Shown here piece by piece: positions 1 to 7,235 of a stretch of DNA of 64,000 bases (within the stretch, counting starts at the first letter, position 1; each line of letters starts with the position of its first letter). Position numbers and translations under genes: made by a program. Location: NCBI RefSeq assembly GCF_900141805.1, contig NZ_FQYN01000011.1, forward strand, positions 16,698-80,697. The letters are read 5' to 3'. Source of the DNA: Hymenobacter daecheongensis DSM 21074 (lineage in GTDB: Bacteria > Bacteroidota > Bacteroidia > Cytophagales > Hymenobacteraceae). Under the pieces are notes generated by a model. That model saw nothing but the letters and a program-made list of their open reading frames with translations, ran no database searches and was not told the origin of the DNA.

Positions 1-707
1 AGGTAGCGCTTGATGGCCTCCGTATTGTCCAGGTAAATGGCCACGGGCAGGGCGCTGAGCTTGATGTGCTGCGCCCGCAGGGCAAATTCGAGGATTTCCA
101 GCGTGCCCGAGCCCCGCTCGCGCAGCACCAGCGGGTGGGCCAGGGCTTCGGCCAGGGGCAGCGGGGCGGCGGGCGGGCCGCCGGGTGTGGCGCGGCGCAC
201 GGCCACCAGCTCGTCGGGCAGCAGCAGCTCGTAGTGCAGGTCGTGGCTCTTGGTGCGGCCCTCCACGAAGCCCAGGTCCAGCTCGCCGCGCAGCAGGGCC
301 TCAGCAATGCGCTCGGAGTTGGCGTTCAGAAACGAGAGCTGCACCTGCGGGTAGCGGGCCTGGAAGGCGGGCAGCAGGCCCGGCAGCACGTACTGGCTCA
401 GGGTGGTGCTGGCCCCCAGGCGCAGGCGGCCGGCGGCCTCGTCGGGGTCGCGCAGGGCCAGCAGCTGGTCTTCCAGCTGCTGCTGGGCGGCGGCGGCGGC
501 ATCGGCGTGGGCGTGCAGCAGGCGGCCGGCCTCGGTGAGGGTCACGCGGTTGCCGCGCCTCTCCAGCAGGCGCTGGCCGTACTGTGCTTCCAGCTCCCGG
601 ATGTGCTTGGTGACGGCCGGCTGGCTCACAAACAGCTCCTGGCCGGCCTTGGTCAGGCTCAGGTGCCGGGCCACGGCGGCAAATACGCGCAGACGGAAAT
701 CGGACAT
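1..707 (-). CDS. LysR-family transcriptional regulator (C-terminus beyond window)
   Basis: Reading leftwards from an ATG at 707, the frame stays open to the window edge, giving about 235 residues of a protein that normally has about 300. The N-terminus begins MSDFRLRVFAAVARHLSLTK and continues with an HTH of the LysR kind (SQPAVTKHI, then LLERRGNRVTLTEAG), followed by a linker helix and the start of the effector-binding domain (about residues 90 on, with LRLGASTTLSQYVLPGLL). LysR proteins are ligand-responsive DNA-binding regulators, often of a divergent gene. The DNA to its right holds only transposon relics, so any divergent target has been lost or lies elsewhere. The CysB/YeiE-like subgroup is a guess. 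The family call is secure. Confidence 0.9.
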   Translation of the reverse strand, partial: MSDFRLRVFAAVARHLSLTKAGQELFVSQPAVTKHIRELEAQYGQRLLERRGNRVTLTEAGRLLHAHADAAAAAQQQLEDQLLALRDPDEAAGRLRLGASTTLSQYVLPGLLPAFQARYPQVQLSFLNANSERIAEALLRGELDLGFVEGRTKSHDLHYELLLPDELVAVRRATPGGPPAAPLPLAEALAHPLVLRERGSGTLEILEFALRAQHIKLSALPVAIYLDNTEAIKRY

Positions 708-808
708 GGCGGCAAAGTACGCAGATGTGACATTTTGATATGGACAACTAAAGGTCGCGGGCGTAGACCGCCTGATTTGGGAAAAAATCAGCGGCACGCT
801 CACAGCGC

Positions 809-1064
809 CCGGTGCTCACCGAGCGGCTGGCCACGTTGCGTGCCGGAGACACGGTGACTTTAGCCCGCCTGAACCGGCTGGGCCGCAACAGCGCCCACAT
901 CACGTAGGTGGTGGCCGCTCTGCACGCCCGGCAGGTCCGCTTCGTCGCTCTGGACCTAGTCATCGATACGGCCACCCCGGCCGGGCGGTCGGTCTTGTGC
1001 CTCTTCGCCGCGCTGGCTGGGTATGGCCGCGAGAGTATCCATGAGCGGGCGACGGCGGGCATGC
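809..1064 (+). pseudogene. Serine recombinase (resolvase) remnant with in-frame stop
   Basis: The plus strand encodes the middle of a resolvase catalytic domain: LRAGDTVTLARLNRLGRN, then after an in-frame TAG at 905-907, a stretch containing IDTATPAGRSVLCLFAALAG and RESIHERATAGM. These match the GDTLxVxxLDRLGR, IDTxTPAGR and ERxxIxERTxAG blocks of the family. There is no N-terminal catalytic serine segment and the sequence diverges after about 1064. It is a decayed gene. Together with the transposase tail downstream it suggests a former Tn3-family element. Confidence 0.8.
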
Positions 1065-1184
1065 GACCACCCACGCAAGCAGGCCCTTGCAAACGGCTGG
1101 TGCAGAACGTAATCGTCTGTTGGAATTGCCTTTGTCCCAACCAGTAGCTGCTTCATGCCCCGGCGGCCGAGCGCTAGTCCGTGG

Positions 1185-1234
1185 CAGATTGATGTGCTGC
1201 CAGCTCACGGGCGAGCTGGCAGCACATCAATCTG
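1185..1234. repeat. 22-bp perfect inverted repeat
   Basis: Positions 1185-1206 and 1213-1234 are perfect reverse complements (22 bp each) around a 6-base spacer. The right arm lies inside the transposase tail described below, coding for its ELAAHQSE-opposite frame SWQHINL. The left arm is an inverted copy of coding sequence, so this is more likely a rearrangement scar or palindromic duplication than a selected operator. No T-run follows it. Confidence 0.9.
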
Positions 1235-1342
1235 AACGGCGAGTTCGATTTCTCGGACGACGCCCTAAAAGATTCACTCCCCTTCGATTTGGAGGCCCTT
1301 TTTGCCTTCGACTGGGAGTTTCCTGCGGCCCCGCCCGTTTAA
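1214..1342 (+). pseudogene. Tn3-family transposase C-terminal remnant
   Basis: From 1214 the plus strand reads SWQHINLNGEFDFSDD and continues to ...DWEFPAAPPV and a TAA at 1340-1342. The W-x-H-I-N-L-x-G-x-F/Y block is typical of the extreme C-terminus of Tn3-family transposases (known family pattern). Everything upstream of this tail is missing, and the reading frame is not continuous with the resolvase fragment. It is probably a relic of the same element as the resolvase pseudogene. The assignment rests on a short stretch, so it is moderate. Confidence 0.55.
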
Positions 1343-1358
1343 CCTTTGTACCAAACTT

Positions 1359-1523
1359 TTAACCAAGGCCAACCGTGTAGTCATCTATTGTGCCCGACAC
1401 CTTGATGTGACCCCACGTACCGGGAATATCACGCGAGTTCGGGATGATAAGATGATAAGTCCAAGCTCCTTTGCCCGGCCAGTGCTGAAGCACTAACTCT
1501 TGGTCTCTCACGATGTAGCTCAT
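1359..1523 (-). pseudogene. Truncated DUF1905-like fragment
   Basis: A minus-strand frame starting MSYIVRDQELVLQHWPGKG contains GAWTYHLIIP and VSGTIDDYTVG, the pattern of the N-terminal half of DUF1905 domains (WTY..P....V.GTID). It stops after 54 codons, well short of the usual domain of about 90-100 residues. It sits among transposon debris and has no clear neighbour. I read it as a broken gene. It could also be a chance match. Confidence 0.4.
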
Positions 1524-1701
1524 AGCTACCAAGACCCTCAGAACGGGGGAAATGTTGCCAGACAACCAGGATGGAGGATTGAGCAAAATCTTTCACTTGG
1601 CCACGGTCCGTCAGCTCTTGGTCCAAGCCACAATGAAACCAATACCACCATGCACTAGCCTACTTGGGGGCAGTGGGGAAAAAAGGCTGAACAATATAAG
1701 T

Positions 1702-1766
1702 AAAACATGCTTTTTTAAATGTATGTTTTGCAACTGAGAGTGCGCTTATTACGTTTAATAAGTATA
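1702..1766 (+). promoter_or_regulatory. Shared 65-bp upstream element, copy 1
   Basis: This is the first of four alignable 65-bp blocks that lie 30-31 bp upstream of start codons (others at 42002, 44519 and 45338). It ends in ACGTTTAATAAGTATA. TTTTG at 1726-1730 and TAcgTTTa at 1750-1757, 19 bp apart, fit the Bacteroidetes -33/-7 promoter. The -33 region overlaps the most diverged copy of a dyad that is perfect in copy 3. A G-rich motif, GGGGCAGTGGGGAAAA, precedes it at 1667-1682. Confidence 0.75.
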
Positions 1767-1796
1767 AGCAACAACGTGAAAAACGCCCTTTTAGCC

Positions 1797-2198
1797 ATGA
1801 AAAGTACCAATCTGTACCGCCCCGCCCGCCGCATCCCCGCCGCTCGTCTGGCTAAAATGCGCGCCACCCACGCCGCCAAGAAAGCCGCAACTGAGCAGGC
1901 CCGCCAGGAAGCGGCCCAACTGCGCCTGGCCACGCCCGAGTTTACCGCCGTGCCCAGCCTGAAAGCTTTACCGGGCGGGCTGCATTGGTCGGCCCAGCAG
2001 CCGGTGCCCCCGGTTGGGGTGTACGTGAGCGCCAACCAAGGCGGGAAGGTCGAAACAGTGAAGGTGTTGGGCTACTGTCACGCCGCCGGCTTTATCGGCC
2101 TCGTGACCCAGCCCTTCCACCCCGGCAGCCGACGTGCCCACAAGATGCACCCCCGCGCCCACTGCGTTTTCGGCAGCCAGCTTGCCCAGGCAGCCTAG
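1797..2198 (+). CDS. Small basic hypothetical protein, paralogue of the next gene
   Basis: I chose the ATG at 1797 (133 residues), which lies 30 bp past the shared promoter element; the longer frame from 1719 would run through that element. The first 60 residues are Arg/Lys/Ala-rich and probably helical. Residues about 70-130 form a compact domain with LHWS, VGVYVSANQGG, YCHAAGFIGLVTQP and FGSQL. The same pattern recurs in the protein at 2253, so the two are tandem paralogues. I do not recognise a family. The small beta-rich look with HAxGxxG suggests an SH3-like fold, which is inference only. Confidence 0.7.
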   Translation: MKSTNLYRPARRIPAARLAKMRATHAAKKAATEQARQEAAQLRLATPEFTAVPSLKALPGGLHWSAQQPVPPVGVYVSANQGGKVETVKVLGYCHAAGFIGLVTQPFHPGSRRAHKMHPRAHCVFGSQLAQAA

Positions 2199-2252
2199 CG
2201 CCAGCAGCCGGATAGCTCCCAATCTGACTTTCTCAATAGGAAATATACCGCT

Positions 2253-2759
2253 ATGAATACCACCCCCGCGCCGAAGCAGCCCCAGATTAGCCCCTGCCAG
2301 TGGCTGAATTCCGTGACTCCTTGCCCGCAGTGGCTGGGCTATCCAACCCGCTTGAGCCTGCCCATCAACCTCGATTGGTCGGGAGATTCGGCGGTGCCTG
2401 AAATCGGCTCCCGCGTTCATATTCACATGAACGGCTTTGGTCCAGCCGTCGTGCGGGCCTATTTCCACGCCGACGGGTACTTAGGCGTAATCTGCCAGCC
2501 GGACGAAATGCCCGACTGGTACCAAAAGCAGGCACCCGGCGTAACGCTAGGCCATTTCTTCGGCCGCGAGTTGGAGCCACGCCGGCCCCAGTCCCCGCAG
2601 CAGCCTGCGCAACTCGTGCCCAACTGCCAGGCTGAGGAAGTCGTCACCGGCACCGCGCAGGATTGGATACCGGAGTATCCTCCCCAGGAGGAGCCGGACG
2701 ACAACCAAGACAGCGAGGAGTACCCCGAGCATCCCGGCGACGAGCAGCGCGACCAGTAG
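2253..2759 (+). CDS. Hypothetical protein, paralogue of the previous gene
   Basis: 168 residues from an ATG at 2253. Residues about 36-112 align by eye with the preceding protein: LDWSG, IGSRVHIHMNGFG, YFHADGYLGVICQP and FGREL. The C-terminal 50 residues are acidic and low in complexity (PPQEEPDDNQDSEE), in contrast with the basic N-terminus of its neighbour. The gene follows 54 bp downstream and is probably cotranscribed. Its function is unknown. A basic/acidic pair of related proteins could interact, but nothing here shows that. Confidence 0.7.
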   Translation: MNTTPAPKQPQISPCQWLNSVTPCPQWLGYPTRLSLPINLDWSGDSAVPEIGSRVHIHMNGFGPAVVRAYFHADGYLGVICQPDEMPDWYQKQAPGVTLGHFFGRELEPRRPQSPQQPAQLVPNCQAEEVVTGTAQDWIPEYPPQEEPDDNQDSEEYPEHPGDEQRDQ

Positions 2760-2909
2760 GTAAGTCGCGGGGGCATCCCTTCCTTTTTCCCCAACTGCCC
2801 CTCCCCTCTTTCAGTACCTGCTGGCCGGTTGCTGCGCTCATTTTCTTGGGCACAATGCCACTACTTTACCGGCGCTTGCGTTATATTCGTGTACCCTTTG
2901 CCTCCTGCC

Positions 2910-3137
2910 ATGAACTCTCCAGTAACCAACTTTCTCGCCCAGCTGACGACGCCGGAGTTTCAGAAATCCATTGGGGAGCAGTTGCGCGCTGAGGCAGCTG
3001 CCGCGAATACCTTCCTTTCCTACCGGGACGAGCAAGGCCGCTACGTGCATGAATACCCTGCCACCGGTGAAGTGTACGAGGTTTCGCTGACCCAGCCACA
3101 GACGCGCCGGCTACTGCTTGACGCTGTAGGAGCCTAG
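2910..3137 (+). CDS. Putative antitoxin of the zeta-like kinase
   Basis: 75 residues from the ATG at 2910 (MNSPVTNFLAQ). Its TAG stop overlaps the GTG start of the kinase by one base (TAGTG), an arrangement typical of translationally coupled toxin-antitoxin pairs. Size and position fit an epsilon-like or other short antitoxin, but I see no recognisable domain. Residues 40-63 include a possible beta pair (YVHEYPATGEVYEVSL). The role is inferred from context. Confidence 0.6.
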   Translation: MNSPVTNFLAQLTTPEFQKSIGEQLRAEAAAANTFLSYRDEQGRYVHEYPATGEVYEVSLTQPQTRRLLLDAVGA

Positions 3138-4117
3138 TGAGCGAAGCGCGGCCGGTGGAGCAGCAACCAGTACTCTATGTGTTCGCCGGCCCAAACGGCG
3201 CTGGGAAAAGTACCTTGTTCAATGCAATGGCTGCTCGTAGTCCATCGGTAGAACAGGTGAATGGTGACGTCCTGAAACAGCAGAACCCCCAGCTCAGCGG
3301 CTTTGACGTGGAGGCGATGACCGCCCAGCGCATCAAAGAGCTACGTGACAGCAGGGTTTCTTTCTCGGTCGAGAGCAACTTGGCCCAGACCAACGACTAC
3401 AAGCTAATTCATGGCGCAAAAGCCGCCGGTTACCGCGTTGAGTTGGTGTACGTCAGCCTGGAGTCGGTGCGCGAGTGCCAGGACCGGGTACTGAGCCGCG
3501 TAGCAAAGGGAGGGCACGACGTGCCCCCGGCCATCATCGAGCAGCGGTACCACCAGTCCCTTTCCCTGCTAAAGCAGAACTATAAGGAATTTGACCGCAT
3601 CGAGCTGATAGACAATACCAGCCGACCATTTCAGCCGGGTGCGCTCATCGAAAAGGGGCTGATAGCTCCTTTGCAGTCACCGCCGCCGGAGTGGGTGAAG
3701 GGTGTCGTGACCCATGTGCAACGGATGGAGCGGCTTAACCACTTGTTAGCTCAACCGGCAGTAGACGTGCAGCAGGCAACTATCCGGGTTACGGAAGCAG
3801 CGCGGGCGCCCGGTGCCCGCGGCCAGGCCGAGGCGGTACAAGCGGCCGTTCGCATGAGCGGGGCCCAGGTTAGCGACGTGCAGCCCGCTGCAGCGTCAGA
3901 GCAGGGCCAGCGGGTTAGCTATCTGAACGTGCAGTACAGCTTGAAAAGCCCGGAGCTAGAGCGCATCAGCACTACGCTTGACGCGGTGCACCGGCAGGCG
4001 GGTAGTGAAGTGATGGAAAGCGCTAAAGACCAGCAGCGCCGCCAGGCCCCAGGCCAGGCGCGGGAGGCCGGGCAGAGCCAAGCAACTGAGCGTGGCCAGG
4101 ACCAGCAGGAGCGCTGA
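3137..4117 (+). CDS. Zeta-toxin-like kinase with extra C-terminal module
   Basis: 326 residues, GTG start. Residues 1-175 are a P-loop kinase of the zeta/COG4185 type: Walker A GPNGAGKST at 18-26, D44 in VNGD, SVESNL at 77-82 and the KGGHDVP...RY segment at 124-138. Zeta toxins phosphorylate UDP-N-acetylglucosamine and block wall synthesis. Other members of this group have unknown targets. Residues 215-297 form a separate module (APGARGQAEAV, LERISTTLDAV) that also occurs in the TOPRIM protein at 38.9-41.5 kb, followed by a Gln-rich tail. The likely role is plasmid maintenance, or a transferred effector. The kinase call is strong; target and regulation are unknown. Confidence 0.82.
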   Translation: MSEARPVEQQPVLYVFAGPNGAGKSTLFNAMAARSPSVEQVNGDVLKQQNPQLSGFDVEAMTAQRIKELRDSRVSFSVESNLAQTNDYKLIHGAKAAGYRVELVYVSLESVRECQDRVLSRVAKGGHDVPPAIIEQRYHQSLSLLKQNYKEFDRIELIDNTSRPFQPGALIEKGLIAPLQSPPPEWVKGVVTHVQRMERLNHLLAQPAVDVQQATIRVTEAARAPGARGQAEAVQAAVRMSGAQVSDVQPAAASEQGQRVSYLNVQYSLKSPELERISTTLDAVHRQAGSEVMESAKDQQRRQAPGQAREAGQSQATERGQDQQER

Positions 4118-4152
4118 CCTCTCCCCTCCCCTACTCAAGTGCATCAACAAAA

Positions 4153-4178
4153 AGCCCCGGCTTGTCCAAGCCGGGGCT
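4153..4178. terminator. Hairpin after the kinase gene
   Basis: AGCCCCGGCTT (4153-4163) pairs perfectly with 4168-4178 around a 4-base loop, giving an 11-bp GC-rich stem 36 bp after the kinase stop. The flanks are A-rich before and pyrimidine-rich after. It lies between convergent genes. Confidence 0.7.
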
Positions 4179-4233
4179 CTTCTATGTCAGGAGGTGCGTT
4201 GCCTCAGAAAGCAGGTTTTTACTGCTGTTCCAA

Positions 4234-4270
4234 CAACAAGGGCAGTCCTGGTAGGAACTGCCCTTGGTTG
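4234..4270. terminator. Second hairpin between convergent genes
   Basis: AAGGGCAGT (4238-4246) pairs with 4257-4265, extended outward by CAAC/GTTG with one bulge. No strong T-run. It could serve the minus-strand partition operon or be a bidirectional terminator with the previous hairpin. Confidence 0.45.
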
Positions 4271-4350
4271 GCGCTACAGCGCCAGAAAGGAGAAGCCAGG
4301 TGCCGGCGACCAAACCGACGACTTACCCCTAACCAGTGCTGCAAATTACG

Positions 4351-4914
4351 CTATTTACTTTCCGCTGGCTTAGCCGGTAGCTTGCCCTGCTTGCGCAGCT
4401 GCGCCTCATAGTGCCGATGGGCGGCGACCAGGTACGCCTTTATGCTGACCGGACTATCCTCCCCTTTGGGCAGCAGCACCAGCGCCAGCCGAATCTCATT
4501 CCAGACGCTTTCCGGGATTTTTACCGAGCGCTCGGTTTCCATCAGTACGGCATCCGGGGCGGCCGGCTTGCGCCCACGCCGGGGCCGCGCAGCGGGTCTA
4601 GCTATTGGAGCGGCTGCCGGCAGCGTGGGAGCCACCGTGGCCACCGACTGAACAGGCGATGCTGGCTGGCTGGTCGATGCAGCTGAAGGCTCAGGAGCCG
4701 CTACGGGAGCCAGCGTTGGTTTGGGGGCCACCGGGGCATCGACCGGAGCCAGTGGGGCTACTGCAGGGTCGGCTATCGCCAGCGCAGCGTCAGCAGTCGT
4801 GGCACTGGTTGATTTGACTAGCTCCCCATCCATGCCCGCCCGGGCCTGATTCCGTCGCTCAGCAGAAACGGGAATACGCTGCCGAGGCTCAATTTTCGGT
4901 TTCTCGATACCCAT
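4351..4914 (-). CDS. Putative ParB-type centromere-binding protein (ribbon-helix-helix candidate)
   Basis: 187 residues, starting 3 bp after the ParA stop, so in operon with it. The N-terminal 130 residues are a low-complexity Pro/Ala/Val linker. The C-terminal 60 residues (RSVKIPESVWNEIRLALVLL, then SIKAYLVAAHRHYEAQL) look like a beta-strand plus two helices, as in ribbon-helix-helix proteins and in DUF3408 proteins of Bacteroidetes plasmids. Partner proteins of short ParA ATPases often bind tandem 7-8 bp repeats through such a fold, and an 8-bp repeat array lies just upstream of parA. The partition role is an inference from order, fold and repeats. Confidence 0.6.
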   Translation of the reverse strand: MGIEKPKIEPRQRIPVSAERRNQARAGMDGELVKSTSATTADAALAIADPAVAPLAPVDAPVAPKPTLAPVAAPEPSAASTSQPASPVQSVATVAPTLPAAAPIARPAARPRRGRKPAAPDAVLMETERSVKIPESVWNEIRLALVLLPKGEDSPVSIKAYLVAAHRHYEAQLRKQGKLPAKPAESK

Positions 4915-4917
4915 TGC

Positions 4918-5694
4918 TTAGTTGATTTTAGTGGTTGACGTATTGGCCGACTCGCTGAGCTGGCTCCCGGCTTTGCGTTGGGGCAAGCCCAGGCGTTCTA
5001 TCAGTTCCTCACACACGCGGCGTATTTCAGCATCCGTGTCCTTGTTGCCGCCAGCGTAGGTGCGGTAGGTAGGGTTGAGCAAGCTATAGAGCGTCGAGGC
5101 CCGGCTGTAGGCAGTGCGCAGGCCCAGGGAGGAGTTGAGGCGCGAGAGGCCCAGCCCGTCGATGTACTCATCCATGTCCTTTTCTTCGCGTCGGCCGGCG
5201 ACGCGCTTGGTGGGAAGGCCGAAATATTGAAAATCCAGTTGGGCCTCCTCCGCAGACTGCTTGATAGCTTCCAGGATGCCCATAAACTCCGCCGTAGAGG
5301 CCCGGTCCAGGTAATCCGATACCAGGGGCACAATTACAGCGTCGCAGGCCGTGAGCGCGTTGAAAACATCGTCGCCATCGGCTCGGCCTGGTACGTCGAT
5401 GATGATAAGGTCGTAGTCCTGATTATCGGGATTGTCAATGAACTCGAAAATCTTATCCAGGGCTAGCGGGAATACATCGTAGGGGTACTTAGCCGCCGGG
5501 TCGGTTTTCTGAAGGTTAGCCAAATTGTGCGCGTCCAGTTGAGCACGGGTTTTGACGATGCTTTGCTGATAGTCGCAATCCAGAACGGCAATCTTTAGCC
5601 CATACTCAGTGGCCAGGGGAGCGGCAAGCACGAGTAGCAGGGTTGATTTACCGGAGCCGCCTTTTTGAGTGGCAAAGCTGATAATTTTGGGCAT
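4918..5694 (-). CDS. parA: ParA-family partition ATPase
   Basis: 258 residues from the ATG at 5694. I rejected the upstream start at 5766 because MPKIISFATQKGGSGKST is the canonical ParA N-terminus. Deviant Walker A KGGSGKST is at residues 11-18, LDCDYQQS is the A' region and IIIDVPG is Walker B. There is no N-terminal HTH, so this is a short type Ib-like ParA. It drives plasmid segregation with a DNA-binding partner (the next gene) and a centromere (repeat array at 5775-6245). The promoter probably lies within or next to the array, which would allow autoregulation by the partner protein. Confidence 0.88.
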   Translation of the reverse strand: MPKIISFATQKGGSGKSTLLLVLAAPLATEYGLKIAVLDCDYQQSIVKTRAQLDAHNLANLQKTDPAAKYPYDVFPLALDKIFEFIDNPDNQDYDLIIIDVPGRADGDDVFNALTACDAVIVPLVSDYLDRASTAEFMGILEAIKQSAEEAQLDFQYFGLPTKRVAGRREEKDMDEYIDGLGLSRLNSSLGLRTAYSRASTLYSLLNPTYRTYAGGNKDTDAEIRRVCEELIERLGLPQRKAGSQLSESANTSTTKIN

Positions 5695-5774
5695 GGGTTT
5701 ACTGGTTAGGGTTAATGAACTTTGCGCCGGGTGGTCAGTCTGGCGGGTTGCACAAACATACAGCAAAAGTGGGG

Positions 5775-6245
5775 AAGTAGTTATGTGGTGAAGTAGCGAG
5801 GTAGCGACGAAGCGAGGTAGTTAAGTAGCGACGTAGCGATAAATCTAAGTAGTCAAGTAGCGATGTAGTGAAGTAGCGAATTAAATATGATAGTAAAAGG
5901 TAGCGAAGTATTCAAGTGGTGAAGTAGCGAGAAAATGAGAATGTTGATACAGCATCGGTAGCGAAGTAGTCAGGTAGCGAAGTAGTGAACAAATGGCAAT
6001 GAACTAACAATGTAAGTAGCGAAGTAGCCAGGTGGTGAGGTAGTGAAAAATCAGATAGTACGTTGCAATGCCATTAGGTTTTATAGGTAGCGATGTAGTC
6101 AAGTAGCGAGGTAGCGAAGAAACTAAATGGCAGCTTGATGTCTAACTTTTACAGGTAGCGAAGTAGTTAAGTAGCGAGGTAGCGAATACTGATGCAATAG
6201 ATGTAATCAGAGGACTGTTTAAAGTAGCGAAGTGGTGAAGTAGTG
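5775..6245. repeat. Array of 35 eight-bp repeats in regular clusters (putative centromere)
   Basis: The unit is RRGTAGYG, best copy AAGTAGCG. Clusters of directly repeated units: eight at 5775-5838; four each at 5847-5878, 5898-5929, 5956-5987, 6014-6045, 6085-6116 and 6153-6184; three at 6222-6245. All face the same way. From 5898 on, clusters are separated by 26-39 bp of AT-rich, unrelated sequence. The array begins 80 bp upstream of parA. This is the layout of a plasmid centromere bound cooperatively by ribbon-helix-helix dimers. Iterons for replication are an alternative, but rep is far away and has its own repeat. Confidence 0.85.
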
Positions 6246-6545
6246 AGTAAATGATTAAAGAGGGATTACAGCGTTACCAAGGGGTTTCTGGTAGAAAGGT
6301 GGAAAGCGGTTAGTAAAAGGCCAGGCAGGCTCTTCTCCCAATAGCCCAACTGGTGCAACATATCAAATAGAAGGTGGCGCATCAGAAAAGAAGGAGAGAC
6401 CCAGTCCAGGCTGTGGGGTAGTAATTCTAACTCGTAGCTTAGCGGTAGTCTTAGCAATAGTGGCAGCTGGTAATTTCACGGCCGTAGACAACATCGGGCA
6501 GGCAAAGCCGTACTGATATTCGTTCACTTCTTTTTAGCAAGAAGA
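6246..6545. other. Stretch without a convincing gene
   Basis: AT-rich spacer between the repeat array and the candidate oriT. A minus-strand frame of 63 codons at 6266-6457 (hydrophobic, SFLMRHLLFDML) is possible but has no supporting signal. I see no hairpins or promoters that stand out. Confidence 0.4.
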
Positions 6546-6638
6546 GTAACACAAATACAGCTCTAAAGCATTGTATTTGTGTTACTTGAATTTCAGCAAA
6601 GCTGAAATTATGTGATTATCAGACTTAATAGTCTGATA
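6546..6638. other. Candidate origin of transfer (oriT)
   Basis: Three inverted repeats follow each other: 6546-6559 with 6572-6585 (14 bp, starting GTAACACAAATACA, loop 12); TTTCAGC at 6591-6597 with 6601-6607 (loop 3); TATCAGACT at 6617-6625 with 6630-6638 (loop TAAT). They lie just upstream of the BtgA-like and relaxase genes in an AT-rich, gene-free stretch, as oriT regions of Bacteroidetes mobile plasmids do. No nic site can be assigned from sequence alone. Confidence 0.6.
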
Positions 6639-6704
6639 TACAGTATGTATTTGCTCACAAGATATTGTTGAATCGTAGTTTTAGCCACTATTTCAGTTGT
6701 AGAA

Positions 6705-7229
6705 ATGGCCAGAGAGCAGAAGCCACAGATTCGGGTAAATGCAACCAGCCACGGGGCCGCCGCGAAAGCCGCCACCCGGCTGAAAATGAGTCTTGGTGAA
6801 TACACCGAGGCGGCGTTGGACTACTTCACAAGCCGGCAACTCAACCCAGCGGACGATGTGGCCCGCGAGGGTCAGCTAATCATGCAGCAGGTGAAGAAGC
6901 TGGGCGACCGAGTTTTCAGCTATATGCAGGAGGAGGAGCGCAGCTTACTACTCCCCATGCTGGAAGAAATGCTGCGGTCCCGTATCACGCTGGAGCGGGT
7001 TCTACGGATGAATGAAATCCTGGTAAACAACTTGAATGGCCAGTTGAGCCTGCTTAACGAAGGCCAGCTAGCTGCGCACCGGGAGACGCTAAAGAAGCTA
7101 CGGCAGCAGAATGATGAGGCCGTAGAGCGGCAGCTAAAAGAGGCACTGACCGGTGGTCAGACCGTTGGTTCTGGAAAGAGAGTAGGGGAGGGGCAGTCGG
7201 GGAAAAAAGATACCGAACCGAGCAGCTAA
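6705..7229 (+). CDS. BtgA/MobC-like relaxosome accessory protein
   Basis: 174 residues. The start (MAREQKPQIRVNATSHG) and the following SLGEYTEAALDYFTSR are consistent with an N-terminal ribbon-helix-helix DNA-binding domain. Residues 60-150 are helical and rich in Leu/Glu, suggesting a coiled coil. The tail is basic and flexible. It sits 6 bp before the relaxase and 67 bp after the candidate oriT. By analogy with BtgA/BfmA of Bacteroides mobilisable elements it should bind oriT and help the relaxase. The call rests on context as much as on sequence. Confidence 0.65.
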   Translation: MAREQKPQIRVNATSHGAAAKAATRLKMSLGEYTEAALDYFTSRQLNPADDVAREGQLIMQQVKKLGDRVFSYMQEEERSLLLPMLEEMLRSRITLERVLRMNEILVNNLNGQLSLLNEGQLAAHRETLKKLRQQNDEAVERQLKEALTGGQTVGSGKRVGEGQSGKKDTEPSS

Positions 7230-7235
7230 GCCAGC

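Noticed and set aside
66..857. Long plus-strand frame of 263 codons at the left edge
   Set aside because: It is the antisense shadow of the LysR gene. The minus strand gives a proper LysR HTH; the plus-strand product is Gly/Gln-rich low complexity.
1185..1234. 22-bp inverted repeat as a terminator
   Set aside because: No T-run on either side, and one arm is coding sequence of a transposase tail, so duplication is more likely.
5775..6245. 8-bp repeats as a CRISPR array or as replication iterons
   Set aside because: Units are far too short and contiguous for CRISPR, and no cas genes are seen. The Rep gene lies at the other end with its own 22-bp repeats, so partition is the better reading.
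6266..6457. 63-codon minus-strand frame near the oriT candidate
   Set aside because: No promoter, no recognisable pattern and an AT-rich context; kept only as a remark in the spacer entry.
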